NCBI GenBank assembly: GCA_002221725.1
Contig: NJFT01000066.1
Span: 124,001 to 188,000, forward strand
From: Scedosporium boydii
Taxonomy: Eukaryota; Ascomycota; Sordariomycetes; Microascales; Microascaceae
Reading direction: 5' to 3'
DNA length: 64,000 nt
The position numbers and the translations under genes were made by a program. Below are positions 47,241-58,909 of this stretch, in pieces; within the stretch, counting starts at the first letter, position 1; the number at the start of each line of letters is the position of its first letter. The notes under the pieces are model-generated. The model worked only from the letters and a program-made list of their open reading frames with translations, did no database searches and was not told where the DNA came from.

Positions 47241-50200
47241 TTGGGTTACGGGAACTGCCGGACCAGGACATGGGAATTATCCTATTATCCCTGTATCCAG
47301 GGAAAGTTGGCACGACGCAACTTTTACTTCTTTGTCAAAAATCCATCTTATTACCTCAGTATTCTCGAGACCACCTTTTCTAACACTTTCCTTCCGATCA
47401 CTGCAGCATTGAAGTTGATGGGTCGTCAGACTGTATTATTATGGGGGGCGTCACGCAGCCATGCAGCCACACAGCTGTAACAAGGCGATATGCATCTAAA
47501 TACCTTCGTACGACACCGGGGAATCATGAAGCTGGCAACCCGTTCGTCCAACGTTGTATGAAAAGGTCACGACATGAAATCTCTGGCTTTCTCGATTTGG
47601 CTTGCTCACATGTACAGTTCATAGTTGTAACCTCAGCCCATAGCTGCCTATTCTTCGCCGCCCTGGGCCGAAGTATCAATTGATCCACATCCAGGAAGAG
47701 GGCGCCTTGACGCTGACGGAGTAGTTTTCCTCTTCTTTTTTTTAATACCGGAATTTCGTAAATTTAGCAGGCTCACAACACTGCCTCGGGAGGCATTTGA
47801 TTTTCACAGACGGCGAGGCCGAGACGATGATAGTAATTTCCGCTTCGAATGTATCGATGAGGCCGAAGCGTCTGAGTTAGCATGAAGGCACGACTCTTTC
47901 CGTGCGACACAAACTCCACCGTGGGTTTCGAGAAAGTCGAGGAGCCAAAGGTTGAGAGCTGAAGGTTGTTCTCCTTTATCGTCCCCACCATGCCATCAGC
48001 CTTCACTATGCCAGGCCAGCATCGGATTTAGAGCATAGGGAATGGACCAATATCAATTGATCGATCCACCTTGATTGATGTAAGTAGTTCTTTGGGGTCG
48101 CATCATTGATTTGTTTCCGCGGTACGCTTCCGTACAATTTGTTTGGTCGTTTTAAAGCCATCAATGCATCTGGACTGAGGTCTGCTGCTCCTATTAATTA
48201 GCATCAGATCGTCAGGTACGAGAACCAGCTAATTTATGGCTCTGCACTAGAGATCAATTGATGTCCCCTCCCCGTCCCCGACATTGATTGAGTCTTTCTA
48301 GCCCTGTCCTCCAATTTAAATTGGGGAGAAGGCGGGCGGCGCTAGACCTAATTGGGAACAGGCCGTCAACTTTCAGGGACCTGAGTACACGTTGTGGAGT
48401 GTCCGCAAGTTCTGTTCCAGATTTGATACAATGATGATATTAATATTACACCTCCTCCTTCGCACATAGTTTACAAAGTAGTGGAGTGTAATAATAATAA
48501 CATCTTCAACGTCCGTCCCCAGAGTCTCAGACGTTGACCGATCGGGTCAGGCCCATGTTACCACTCGAAGCCAAGTGTGTCATCTGCGAGAAATCTAAGA
48601 TGGAACTGCTGGGAATCCTGCGTCATAACGACGGCGGCCCAGCAAGGCGCCATCTTAAGCTACTTCGAACGACACAATATCAAGATCAGATGAGTCTCTT
48701 TACGCTACGAAGTACTCCATCCCGACCCAGCCTACTGCTGGCCTGACTAGTCTCGATTGAGATGTGGGTGGCACCTCCAGTACCTGAATTGAGAGGCTTC
48801 CAGATATCTAGCGTCCATGACCGCCTACATTCGTCTGGTTTGTCTGTCCATATTCGGTCTTGCTCCCTCAATCCATACAATCGAATGCCACCCACCCCTC
48901 AACTGCCATCCAGGTTGGCGGTCAACCTGCCATGCAAGTGGCACAACAAGTACAAGTTATCTGCAGGTGCAGGTCGGCAGCCACACACCATCAATCAGAT
49001 TTGACGTACGAAGTAAGAAGTACTTCTGAACCTTGCCTGTGATAAACGGTGTTCGCTTATTAGCTCCAAGTGAGAAGTACCGTTTGGAAGTGGTGGTCTT
49101 TAGTATGTACCCCGCCTCATGAAATTGGCGTGCGGGTGACAAAACCAGCTCCCTGAACCCGAAGTCCAGTGATTCGCTGCACTGTTGTCCTTCGTACTTC
49201 GTACTTAGATCTGGGGGTAATTACATCGTAGTACCTTCCCTAGACGAGGTCTCTCTCTATTCTGCATGTACTCTGGAGACTCCAAGAGCAGGAGCTAACC
49301 AGACCAGGGGGAAAGAGCATTGATGAAGGCCGGAAAAAAAAGAGAGAAGAAAAGAAGGAGAAAAAAAAAAAACATCCCGGCCTGAACGCCGCCCAATATT
49401 AATTCGACGTGATGGTTCAAGTTCTCATACCCAATCCACCCCTGAATAATAATACACCTCATAATTTCAACCGAGTCCCTCGTCCAATAACTCTCGTACC
49501 TCTCTCCTTTTCCCTCTCCTTGTCTTTGCTGTCTCTCTTCTTCATCGTCATTCTTGTTGCGGGCGCAATTTTCTTTTTCCATCCAAACCAGCGAGCGCGG
49601 CGCCTTCACAATCGCGATCGCAATTGCAACCGCAGCTTCACTTCTCCGTCCTCTTGTCGTCCTCTTATTACAACGCCTCTTCTTCTTTTCGTCTCGACGC
49701 ACCCGCCCCCTGCTCGTCTCTCCTTCCGCACATTGCCATTGCAGTGTCTATCCATCGCTTGGGCCGTTTCTGATACCCTCATCTCCAGTTTAACCGCTCC
49801 TTACTATTCATCTTGACCATTGCCAATTCCTATTGTTACCTTGTTCTTTGACCCTGTCGATAAAGGCATCCAAGCAACCGATTTATTAAAGGTCGAATCG
49901 AAAGCTAGCTCTGGTGCTTCCCCGACTCGAACTCGACGACGCGCTTCCACCTTCCTTCATTATATTCTCTTTTTTTACTTTCTTATTTCCAGTTAGTATT
50001 TGTACCTTAAACCCCCACGGTTTCTAATTGCTTTTTCCCGCCTGCCATCTTCAAAGGACATTAGCTTTGTTCTAACCTAGTCTCAAAGTCGTTCTGAGAC
50101 CGCTTCCGCCACAGTCCGGATCCGCTTATTCTATTGACGCTTGACCGCGCTTTTCACCCCCGCCGAACTGTTTCTCCATTGAAGTTTATATTCTGCGGTT

Positions 50201-50265
50201 TCCTCGATTCGCGTCTCGAAATCCCTGTTGCACCCCGCCATTGCAAAGAGGTCGACAACGGCGAG
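47241..50265. promoter_or_regulatory. Gene-poor stretch and MSB1 upstream region
   Basis: About 3 kb without a supported gene. It contains three copies of ATCAATTGAT (47675, 48052, 48253) and three of TACGAAGTA or its complement (48706, 49007, 49195). From about 49400 to 50265 the plus strand is strongly C/T-rich, which suggests a long transcribed leader of the MSB1-like gene. Frames within it are low-complexity and not annotated. Confidence 0.45.
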
Positions 50266-53200
50266 ATGGCTGGCTTGTTCTCGCTGTTTCGGAGCCGCGA
50301 TGGTTCCAAGAAATCCAAAAAGAATGGAAATCTTGATGATGCAGCAAACCAAAAAGCTGTAAAAAAATGGGACGATGCGTCGGCACGCAAATCTGTCGAA
50401 CCCGAAGAGATCCAAGAATTGATTCGACGATGCACAGAAGAGCTCAAGAGTCGAGGTATGTCGAGGTCTAGAGGTCGATGGTTACCTCGCCGTGTGTCCT
50501 GCATGTAATGTGGTGGAGCAGAGCGGCTTGCTGCTCAATGTTATGTGCGAGTTGTGGCTGACAAGGGGTTGCTTCTTTCAGCTCTGGACTTGCCGTTCCT
50601 CCTCCTGCCTTTTAGGCCGGCATCCGATCCCAGCGCTGTCCGTACTTTTATTCGTCATTTCTTTGATCAGAACATGCGCGGCGAGGTCCTCGCCCAGGAG
50701 CTTCGCATGACAGAGCCTATGGTATGTTGCGGTCGCCTCGGGTGGGCCGTCTTTCCGTACAATCGATTAACAATTCACGTAGGTTATTTCGGGAATCGTG
50801 AAATGGTGCTGGAGCAGGCTACCGGGTGGCGTTGTTGGCTGGGATGCCTATGAACTATTCAAAGTTGGCGAGCAAGGTTCGTGGCAGTTCTAGACAGAAG
50901 ATTCGGCAGGCGGCCAAACCCCCTGTCATGGTATGAGAAAACTAACATAAAATTCTGTAGATTCCAATCTGGCCCGCGATTCCTTCAAGACATTTATTCC
51001 CCTTAGTGTCGACAATGGCGCCAAATCCTGCATCATATTCGACCTTTTCGATCTCATGTCGGCTATTGCCGCTCACGGCAAGATGAACGGCTTCGGTGGA
51101 CGAAAGTTGTCTCGGCTAGCTGCATGGTGGACCTTTGAGCATAAGGATACTGGCAAAGGTTTCGAGGGCGGCTACAACGCCTGGCTCAGGTAGGTTTACT
51201 GGGCACGTTCCCGCCGTGAGAGGCCTTGCCGTTTTCATTGCGACCTTTTTTTCTTTTCTCTTTTCTTCCCCCCCTCCAATGGCTGCTGATCGGATGATAC
51301 TGTTTAGTGCTGCCGACGCTACAAGTCACCTCTTTTTCGCCTACCTTCGATCGCTCTCTCCTACGACGCCTCAGGCCGGAATCACCATGCTCCCAATGTC
51401 GTTGCAGAAGCTCCTCCAGGAGACCGAATACCCACCTCAGCGCCCATCGCTCATGCAGACGACGACGAACAAGGTGCTCATGCACGTCGACACGGTCTCG
51501 CCGACTCCTTTTGCGCTCTTGCGCCGAGCTAATCACTTCCAATACCGCAACGAGGATAAGGGCCTTAGCGAGTACGCGGAGTATGAAGATCCCGTACGAG
51601 CCTTGACCGAGGAATGCCGCAGAGTCCTCAAGGCGATCTCTTCAGCAAATCAGTCTCAGGTCTCTAGCTCTAAGCACTCGACCAGCTTACGCGACGCTTC
51701 ATGGTCGAGGTTCGAGGATATTGGGTTCTCTAGCCCCTTGGAGGAAGAGGATGAAGATGACACAGATGGTATCACTCGAAAGCTTCCCGCTCTAAGATCT
51801 ACCCCGGCATCTCAGGGCGGATTGGGACGTCCCACTACGCCATCCTGGGCCGATTTTCTGTCCAGTGGTTTCGTTGACGACGGTCCGGCCAGCCCGACGA
51901 ATACTCTGCTCCCGCCTGACAAGGTGCTCCCGCCCATCGAAACCGCGATACGCCAGCGTAGCTCCCAGTCGCACCGACCGAGATTGGAGTCTGATCGGCA
52001 CCTGGAGCCGGGCGAGCTCGCTAGCATCACGAAATTTGATTTGGATGATGCCTTCTGGTGGGTTTGGATGAGCAGTCTAGCTCCGGAGGAGACCCCCGAA
52101 AGAAAGGCGGCCTTCGGCCGATGCGCGGTCATCGAGACGAACATCAGATCGGCCAGGTGGTTGGTTATGGAGGAGATGGTAGTCGGCGCGGCTCCTGAAC
52201 CCGCGGCCGGGGCATACATCGCCGAAAAGAAGAGGGGCTTCTTTAGCTGGACACGACGCGGAAAGGCCCTTAGCCGCAGGAAGTCGACCGGAAAGCAGGC
52301 GCTCGACCATGGCGGTAAGCATCTCAATCAGAGCCACCCAGGGCTGAGCAAGACGAGCATCGGTCCCGACCAGCATGCCCGTATCCAGGCTGCCGCCGCG
52401 CAGCTGCAGGCCAAGGAGAAACAGTCAGCCCTGCAGGTTCCGGAGCGCCGAGGCAGGACAGACATCGAAGCTTCCCAAGAGAAAACCTCGAGCATGATGA
52501 CTTTGCAGCCCGCTATTGTCAGCGAGGCTTCTCAAGCGATGAAGTGGGCTAGCAAGTACGACAAGGAGTCCACGCGGAACGCCTATCTCGCAGATCCCAG
52601 CGCAGGCCGTGGTGTTGAGAGATCCCCCTCGAGGCAGAATGGACACACTGGTACAAACGGCGCCGCGCCAGCCTCCCACCAAATCGCCCCGGTGACCCCC
52701 ATGTCACCCGAGCGTGGACTCTCAGAGAAGGCCCTCGAGGCACCCTTGGATGTTCATCCCGCTGAGCGAGCCGGAGCCAGCTCCCCAGTTCCCCCGCCCA
52801 AGGAGGCTGCCCCCGCGTCTGCGCCGGTACCCGTCCCCGAAAGTAAGCCATCCCTTGAAAGCAGCCCAGAGAGCAAGAAGCACAAGAAGCTCCAAAAGGA
52901 CAAAGCCCCCGTTGCTCCCGTTGCTCCAGTTGCTCCTGCTGCAGCCCCAACCCCTGGCTTTAGGAAGCTCTTTGGAAGGAAAAACCGCTCATCCAAGATC
53001 CCGGATAATGCCCCTGCGGAGCTGAACGGCATGCTCGAGCGGGACAGGGCGGCTCCTTCGCCTGTTCCTGGTGCTTCGTCCCCCTTGGCAGCAGCTACCT
53101 CGTCGTCGGCAGCTGCCCCCAAACCAGTCGAGAAGCCGAAGCCCGCCCATGTTGCCGCCCCCGCTCCTACTCCCGCTCCTGTCCAGAAGCAGCCCGAGCC

Positions 53201-53822
53201 CGTCAAGGCGGCTCAGAAGTCGGTTGAGCCCCCTCGCCCGGAGCCGACCTACGCCCCCTCGATTAGCGAGACCTCGGAGCCCAACGCTGCTGACATGGCC
53301 GATGCCAAGAAGGAATTTTCTCGGTTCGATCAGGGCCCCCTCGTTGACCAGCCGGCATTCGCGCCCGACGACAGCGACTCAGACGACGCCGTCCCGCCCC
53401 CGATTGCCCGGCATGCTCGGTCACCTTCTCCGGCCGTGGCCCCTGTCCCCGATCCGTCGATTGAAGACCTAAGCAAGGTCCAAGTCCCGCCTGCCATTGA
53501 CCGATGGGCCCAGATCCGCAAGAATGCAGCTGAGCGTGCGGCGCAGCGAAGCACGGCTCCTGCGCCAAAGCATGACCCCGAGGATGACACTAGTGGTGAA
53601 GAGAGTACGTATATCCCAGTCCCTTCTGTTCAATCTGTTTTATTTTGATATTTTCGGAGAGGTTGTTGTGTCGGATCGTTTGGAGCCACTGCTAACACAT
53701 AACCTTTTGCAGCTATCGAGTCTCGTGTCGCCCGTATCAAGGCTCGCGTTGCTGAGCTTACGGGCAACATGGAAGGCGTCAGTGGGCCTGAATCCCGAGA
53801 CGCTCCTGGTCCGCGCTATTAG
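50266..53822 (+). CDS. MSB1: MSB1/Mug8-family (DUF1708) morphogenesis protein
   Basis: Yeast Msb1 is a bud-neck scaffold linking Cdc42 and Rho1 polarity and wall signalling; fission-yeast Mug8 is related. Six exons: 50266-50455, 50582-50721, 50783-50876, 50961-51189, 51308-53604 and 53713-53822, about 1,019 residues. After a basic start (MAGLFSLFRSRDGSKKSKK) comes the conserved domain, about 45-350: ALDLPFLLLPF, VRTFIRHFFDQN, FIPLSVDNGAKSCIIFDLFD, GRKLSRLAAWWTFE. A later conserved block, LDDAFWWVWMSSLAPEETP, follows. The C-terminal half is disordered and Pro/Ala/Ser-rich with lysine clusters, then a short helix at the end (IESRVARIKARVAELTGNM), encoded by the last exon. The final exon is easily missed because the previous frame reads on for 15 codons. 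Family assignment is good; molecular role is by homology. Confidence 0.85.
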
Positions 53823-55081
53823 ATGTCGGGAGAGGCAAGCAATGCCTCCAAGACCATACCGGAGCGGTTCTTGATTGACGACTCGCTCACAGTTCTGGCC
53901 GAAAAATCTTTGTCCAACTGCCCTCGTTTATCCTCACGAGACACACTGCCTTGTTGATGTTTTTTTTTTTTTTTTTTGTTGATTTCCCCGGTATATCCTC
54001 AAATGGCCAGTACAGGCCCGTTACTCTAATGGCGTGCTTTTCTGTCGTGAGATTTTTCTGCTTTTTTTTGGCTTTTCATTTCTTCCCCAAACCAAGATGA
54101 TACCACTTAGAAGGAAAGCTCGTGTTCTTCTTACAAACAACCCTTTTCCCTTGCTTTTATATGACCCTTTTTTTTTTTTTTTCTTCACCTTCTCTTCGCC
54201 ATTTGAGTCGGGTCTCCAATGAGGAGTCTCATCATTTATACTGCTATACGGACATCTTCGTGACGGAACCCAGTCCGACCGGGGATTTGGGATTTCGAAT
54301 ATGAAAACAGACTCTCTCCCCTTTTGTTTGTCATTTTCTGCAGATACTCTTGGCGCTTTTGTCTCTACCTTGGTTCTCGACTATCCTTGCGACTAGCTAT
54401 TCTCTAATCTTTAAACTTTTTGAAATCAACGAATTAGTGGCTTGACGCTCTGTGTCTTTAATCTTCGGCTCTTGTGCAATTGTAGACGCAACAAGTGATC
54501 CCCGAGTATCCCGATCCGAGTAACGTGGAGGTTGCGTTTTGTGCCCGTGAATACTCGTGGTCCTTTCCACATATGACACTGTGACGATTACCGGTCTCAA
54601 ATCAAACGCATACCCAGGCAGTGAATGTTGACGACTTCCATGGGATTCACTCCGCGGAATTTGGTTTTTCGTGCGGTTTGACTCCTCGGTTGTTCTTTCC
54701 AGGATAATTCCAGGCTAGCACAGTCTATGATGCTAATGGGCACCGTAACGCCACCAGACCCATGTCTCCGTGGAAGGCACGACCAGGCAGCACAGCATCC
54801 CTCGAGCTGAAGCCAAAATTTAATTTCTTCTAATTATTTTGGTTATTATATTTACCAGGGATTGAGAGCTGACGACTTGATCTTTTCCAGTCATCTCTCC
54901 TCGGTCATCTCTCTGGATTCCTCTCTGTCTCTCTTTCCTAAAATAAAGGACTATATTCTCAAGTATATATGACTGATCTACTGGAGCCATTGACAGCCTC
55001 GTCACCTTTCACTTGCTCGACAGAGGTTGATTTACACCCACACCCACGACTCACTCGCTCTCACAACCTTGACAGCGGTAA
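53823..55081. promoter_or_regulatory. Intergenic: MSB1 3' end and TDG-type glycosylase promoter
   Basis: About 1.26 kb. T runs near 53959-53974 and 54169-54182 fall in the MSB1 3' region. The last about 150 bases before the glycosylase start are CT/CA-rich leader. No gene was seen. Confidence 0.45.
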
Positions 55082-56083
55082 ATGATGGCTTCTACAACAG
55101 AGGCAGTTGACATTGAGCCTAAGCCGGCCTCCTTCTCAGGCCGTCTCAACCTGCAGGATTATGCGTTCAAAAACTCATCCTCCTCCGGAGGCCCTCTCCG
55201 CAGGAGTCCCCGAATCAACCCTTCCGGCTCGCAAGTTTCCCTCGCCGCCACCGCATCCGCGAGGCCCACACCCTCGCCGGCTCCCAGCACAAAGCGCAAG
55301 GCTACTACCGACTCGGACTCACCAGACGCCGACGCTTCCTCCTCTTCTTCTCGGTCCCCGGCAAAGGGATCCAAGAAAAGAAGCAAACCCGCCGGGCGCT
55401 CCTCGGGCTACGCCCCACCCTCCACCTACGCGCACCTCTCCCCCCTAACGGACAGCATGGGCCCGAACCTCCTCGTCCTAATGGTGGGCCTCAACCCGGG
55501 CGTCCGCACCGCGCAAACCGGCCACGCCTACGCGCACCCCTCCAACCTCTTCTGGAAACTCATGCACAGCAGCGGCGTGACCACGCGTCTCTGCCGCCCC
55601 GAAGAGGATCACGACATGCCGCGGCTCTTCCACGTGGGCCTCACTAACATCGTGTCCCGCCCGAGCCGCAACGGCGCCGAGCTGAGTAAATCGGAGATGG
55701 ACGAGGGCGTGGCGATATTAGAGGAGAAGGCTAGGCGGTGGAGGCCCGAGGCGATTTGTTTCGTGGGCAAGAGTATCTGGGAGAGTGTGTGGAGAGTGAG
55801 GAGGGGACGGGCGATTAGGAAGGGGGAGTTTAAGTATGGGTGGCAGGACGAGGGGGAGGCGTTTGCGCCTGAGAAGGGGTGGGGAGGGGCGAGGGTTTTT
55901 GTTGCGGCGAGTACGAGTGGGTTGGCGGCTACGTTGGCGCCGGCGGAGAAGGAGAGGATTTGGAGGGAGTTGGGGGCTTGGGTTGAGGAGAGGAGGAAGG
56001 AGAGGGAGGCGGAGGCGAAGGATAAGGGGGAGGAGGGCGGAGAGGGAGATGGTGTTGAAGGAAGGGAGGAAGACGAGTCATGA
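55082..56083 (+). CDS. thp1: G/T(U)-mismatch DNA glycosylase, TDG/Mug family (Thp1-like)
   Basis: This excises uracil or thymine mispaired with guanine, and other damaged bases, in base-excision repair. It is a single-exon gene of 333 residues starting with two methionines. The first about 110 residues are disordered (Ser/Pro-rich with basic KRK and KKRSK patches, probably nuclear targeting). The catalytic domain, about 115-305, has motif 1 GLNPG at 136-140 with the essential asparagine (Asn138) kept, the following TAQTGHAYAHPSNLFWKL, FHVGLTNIVSRPSR and motif 2 VFVAASTSGLAA at about 272-283. Keeping Asn138 points to a true TDG/Mug enzyme. The C-terminus is a Glu/Gly-rich tail with repeated EEGGEGDG-like units. 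It lies about 14 kb from UNG1. Fission-yeast Thp1 is the nearest named relative I recall. Confidence 0.93.
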   Translation: MMASTTEAVDIEPKPASFSGRLNLQDYAFKNSSSSGGPLRRSPRINPSGSQVSLAATASARPTPSPAPSTKRKATTDSDSPDADASSSSSRSPAKGSKKRSKPAGRSSGYAPPSTYAHLSPLTDSMGPNLLVLMVGLNPGVRTAQTGHAYAHPSNLFWKLMHSSGVTTRLCRPEEDHDMPRLFHVGLTNIVSRPSRNGAELSKSEMDEGVAILEEKARRWRPEAICFVGKSIWESVWRVRRGRAIRKGEFKYGWQDEGEAFAPEKGWGGARVFVAASTSGLAATLAPAEKERIWRELGAWVEERRKEREAEAKDKGEEGGEGDGVEGREEDES

Positions 56084-56343
56084 AGACGAGTCATGATAGC
56101 AATGTTCCATTGGCTTTTTTTGGACCCTTTCTTTCAAATTTTCTTTTCCATTTCCTTTTTCCTATTTCTTTTACTTTTAGTTTTCATATTTTAGTTTCTT
56201 TTCTCTTTTTCGCCGTAGCTCTCAAACCCTATACAGTTTAGACTATGCAAATTTCTCAAGGCGTTAATGATTTTCAGTTACGATATTAGATTAATACAAT
56301 TAGATACAGAGCGTTTTATTCCCGAAAACAAGGACTTTGTCCC

Positions 56344-58909
56344 CTAGTCAGAGTCGTAGCTCACCATCCTAATGCCGCCGACTTCCTCGTCCGAGACACC
56401 ATCGTACATGTCTAACGTGCTGACGTAGCTATGGCTCAGGGGGTTCTGTTTAGGTTCTGGTCGAGACGGCCCAGCTGCTGCTGCCAGAGTTGATGGCGAA
56501 GGCTCAACGAGACTCTTGGGCTCGATAACCCTGAGCGGCGGGCTCGGTGGCTCAGGCCAGGTCTCCTCTACCTGCGGTCGGACTCCTCGGAGAGGGAGTT
56601 CCACCGTTCGGACCGGAACAGTACCCGACAATGGATCGATGCCCCGATCTTCCGCCGGGACCGCACGACTTGAGTCCAACGACCGAGTTGGTCCTACTCC
56701 CCTGCCTGATCCAGCTTGGTTGTTACCACTCGAGGAAACACCAGCGTTTACTACTGCTGGGCTGGATGAACCGACAGGCGCCACCATAATTCCCGGCGGC
56801 TGGGAAGCACGAGACTTAGGCTCTGTCTGGGAAACGAGAGACTTCGGCTCCGGCTCCTCACCAAAGTCAATAAGTGGCCCATCGACCCAATCCCCCCAGC
56901 CGTCAGCATCTTGACCACTAGCCTGTGCCGCAGCGGCATTGAGGTCCTCCTCCCGCTCAATAGGCCTGCCCCCCCCAGCGACGTTCGGGAACCCACACCG
57001 CGTCAGGATCTGACTGATAAGGTCCGGATAGCGCAGATGGCCGCTAACCTCCTCGCTCAGATCGAGGTTCCGGACGCCCTTGACGCCCTGGATGGGCTGG
57101 AGGCCCGCGACGCCGAACTGCAGGCTGTGCGTGCGGTAGAGGAATCCGAGGATGTAATCGTTTGAAGTGTATACGTTGAAGATTGTTCCGGCCACCACGC
57201 TGCGGAGTTTCTGCCAGCGGGCCGGGTCGGACGGGGCCGGGGCGCCGATGAGCACGACGGTGTCGATTAAGCCGAAGGCGCGGCGCTCTGCCAAGGTCCG
57301 GAGGCAGGTGTAGATTGCGCGGGCGCCGAGGGAGTAGCCTACTAGGGTCACGGGCCGTTCGCCTTGGACTTTGTTGATGAGGGCATCGGCGAGGACGAGG
57401 CCTGCCTTTTCAGAGCGGTTGAGGGCGAGGTTGAAAGGGTTGTCGATGGTGGTGGCCAGGCTGAGGATGTAGGCGGGCCAGAGGGCGGCCCCGATGGTGG
57501 CGAGAACGGTTCGGCGGAGAATTTCAGATTTGACCGTCTTCCAGGCGTAGCTGCCTACCATGTTCTCGAGGGCTTTGCCCAGCGATAGGAGCTTGTCCAT
57601 CTCGTAGCGGAGGGCGAAGACTTCGGAGTCGTTGCCGAGGCCGCTCCACGGTTGGGTGATGTCGTTCTTATCGGTCAGCCAGCCGTTGACTCCGATGGTG
57701 AGGCGGAGACGTCCCGGTTGGTCGGCGTCTTGGTTTCGCCTCGCTCGGGTGGTTTCTCGGAGGGGGATGAAGCGGAAGTCTTCCACCTCTTTGGCGTAGT
57801 TATCCATCATCTCTCCCTAGAAAATGAAGTAAGTTAATGATTTATAGATCGAATATAACATGTTAATAATTCTCATTTCTCACTGTCATTTTTGCTCCAA
57901 AGGCGCCAAAGAGTGTTCCAACCAGAGCGCCATTCATCCAAAAGATACCCAAGAAGCTGGCGACTCCACCCAACCCGACACTGCCCATTAACCCTCCAAT
58001 GGCGCCGGCAACCACCGGCGCGGCGAGACCTCCCGTAATTCCAATCACCGCCGCACCGGCAACAGATGCGAGGCCCACCTTCCAGAACCTGCTCGCCTGA
58101 CCCTCTTGCCGCCTCTTCTCGGCCTCGGCCTCAGCCGATAAATGGGGTGGTGCCAGCTCTGCCTGGGCGGATGCGTTCAGGAGTGACTTTGCGATTTCGG
58201 TCTCCTCGTTAATCAATACTGACACGGGAAGTTTCAGGGAAGATGTTAGGTAGAGTATGAATATTCGCGCATACGCCGAATAGAACCCCTTAGATAGGAT
58301 CAAAAGCAGGACGCAGCTCAGCATGTCCCTCCGGTCATGGAACGAAAGCGTCTCGAGGCGGGTGGGCAGGGGTTTGTAAAGGGACTCGAGGCTCGCCACT
58401 TCCGGACGCCGCCGCGACGCAGCATTGCTATCCCCGTCAAAGGAAATCAGGTCGTCGCCCTGGAACGAGGGCTCGGGCTCGTTTCGGAGGCGCTGCAGGC
58501 GGTTCCTCCTCTCCTCGAGAATCTTGGGGGTTTCTCGCTCGACCACGATTTCTTTTAGATCCGTCATAAACCCGTTGGCCCACCGGTTCAGAAAGGCCAC
58601 CGCCTCCGCTCGTAAGGCGAGGAGCTTCCGGCTGGGAAGTGTATTGGTTGGCCTCCGCGGTGGTGGCGGGCCCTGGCTTGGAGGGGTATACCGCTGACGC
58701 CCAGCTTCGCCGTCGCAGAGAGTATCGTCATCGGACCAGCCGTCGGTCTCGGATTCGGGTACTTCATCGTTGCCATCGTCACCATCCTTGAGTTCCAATT
58801 GCGCCCGCATGTGAATAATGATGTCGTTGCTGAGTTGGTATAGGGCTTTGCGGCGGGCGGGGTTTAGGAGTACCACAAGCTCGCGTGGTTCCGTCACTGA
58901 GGGCGCCAT
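56344..58909 (-). CDS. MIL1: DUF726 / TMCO4-like membrane alpha/beta-hydrolase (Mil1-like)
   Basis: The family includes yeast Mil1 (a clathrin-adaptor-binding lipase-like protein) and human TMCO4. Two exons on the minus strand: 58909-57884 and 57816-56344, about 832 residues, joined at AKMT|GEMMDNYAKEVEDF across a 67-nt intron (GTGAGA...CCTAG). The N-terminal part has a helical segment, then a hydrophobic membrane stretch at about 285-340 rich in Gly/Ala (GLASVAGAAVIGITGGLAAP, GGLMGSVGLGGVASFLGIFW). The second half is the hydrolase fold with the nucleophile elbow GYSLG at about 502-506 (Ser504), followed by TVVLIGAPAPSDPARW and an Asn/Asp/His-bearing stretch (FNVYTSNDYILGFLYR). The C-terminal about 200 residues are disordered. 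The hydrolase motif is seen; lipase activity is inferred. Without the intron it looks like two separate genes. Confidence 0.88.

Noticed and set aside
53605..53648. Reading MSB1 to the stop at 53648
   Set aside because: GTACGT donor at 53605 and TGCAG acceptor at 53712 lead to a helical final exon; the read-through codons look like intron sequence.
57817..57883. Boundary that would split MIL1 into two genes
   Set aside because: GTGAGA and CCTAG splice sites join the two frames in phase, and the combined length and domain order fit the DUF726 family.
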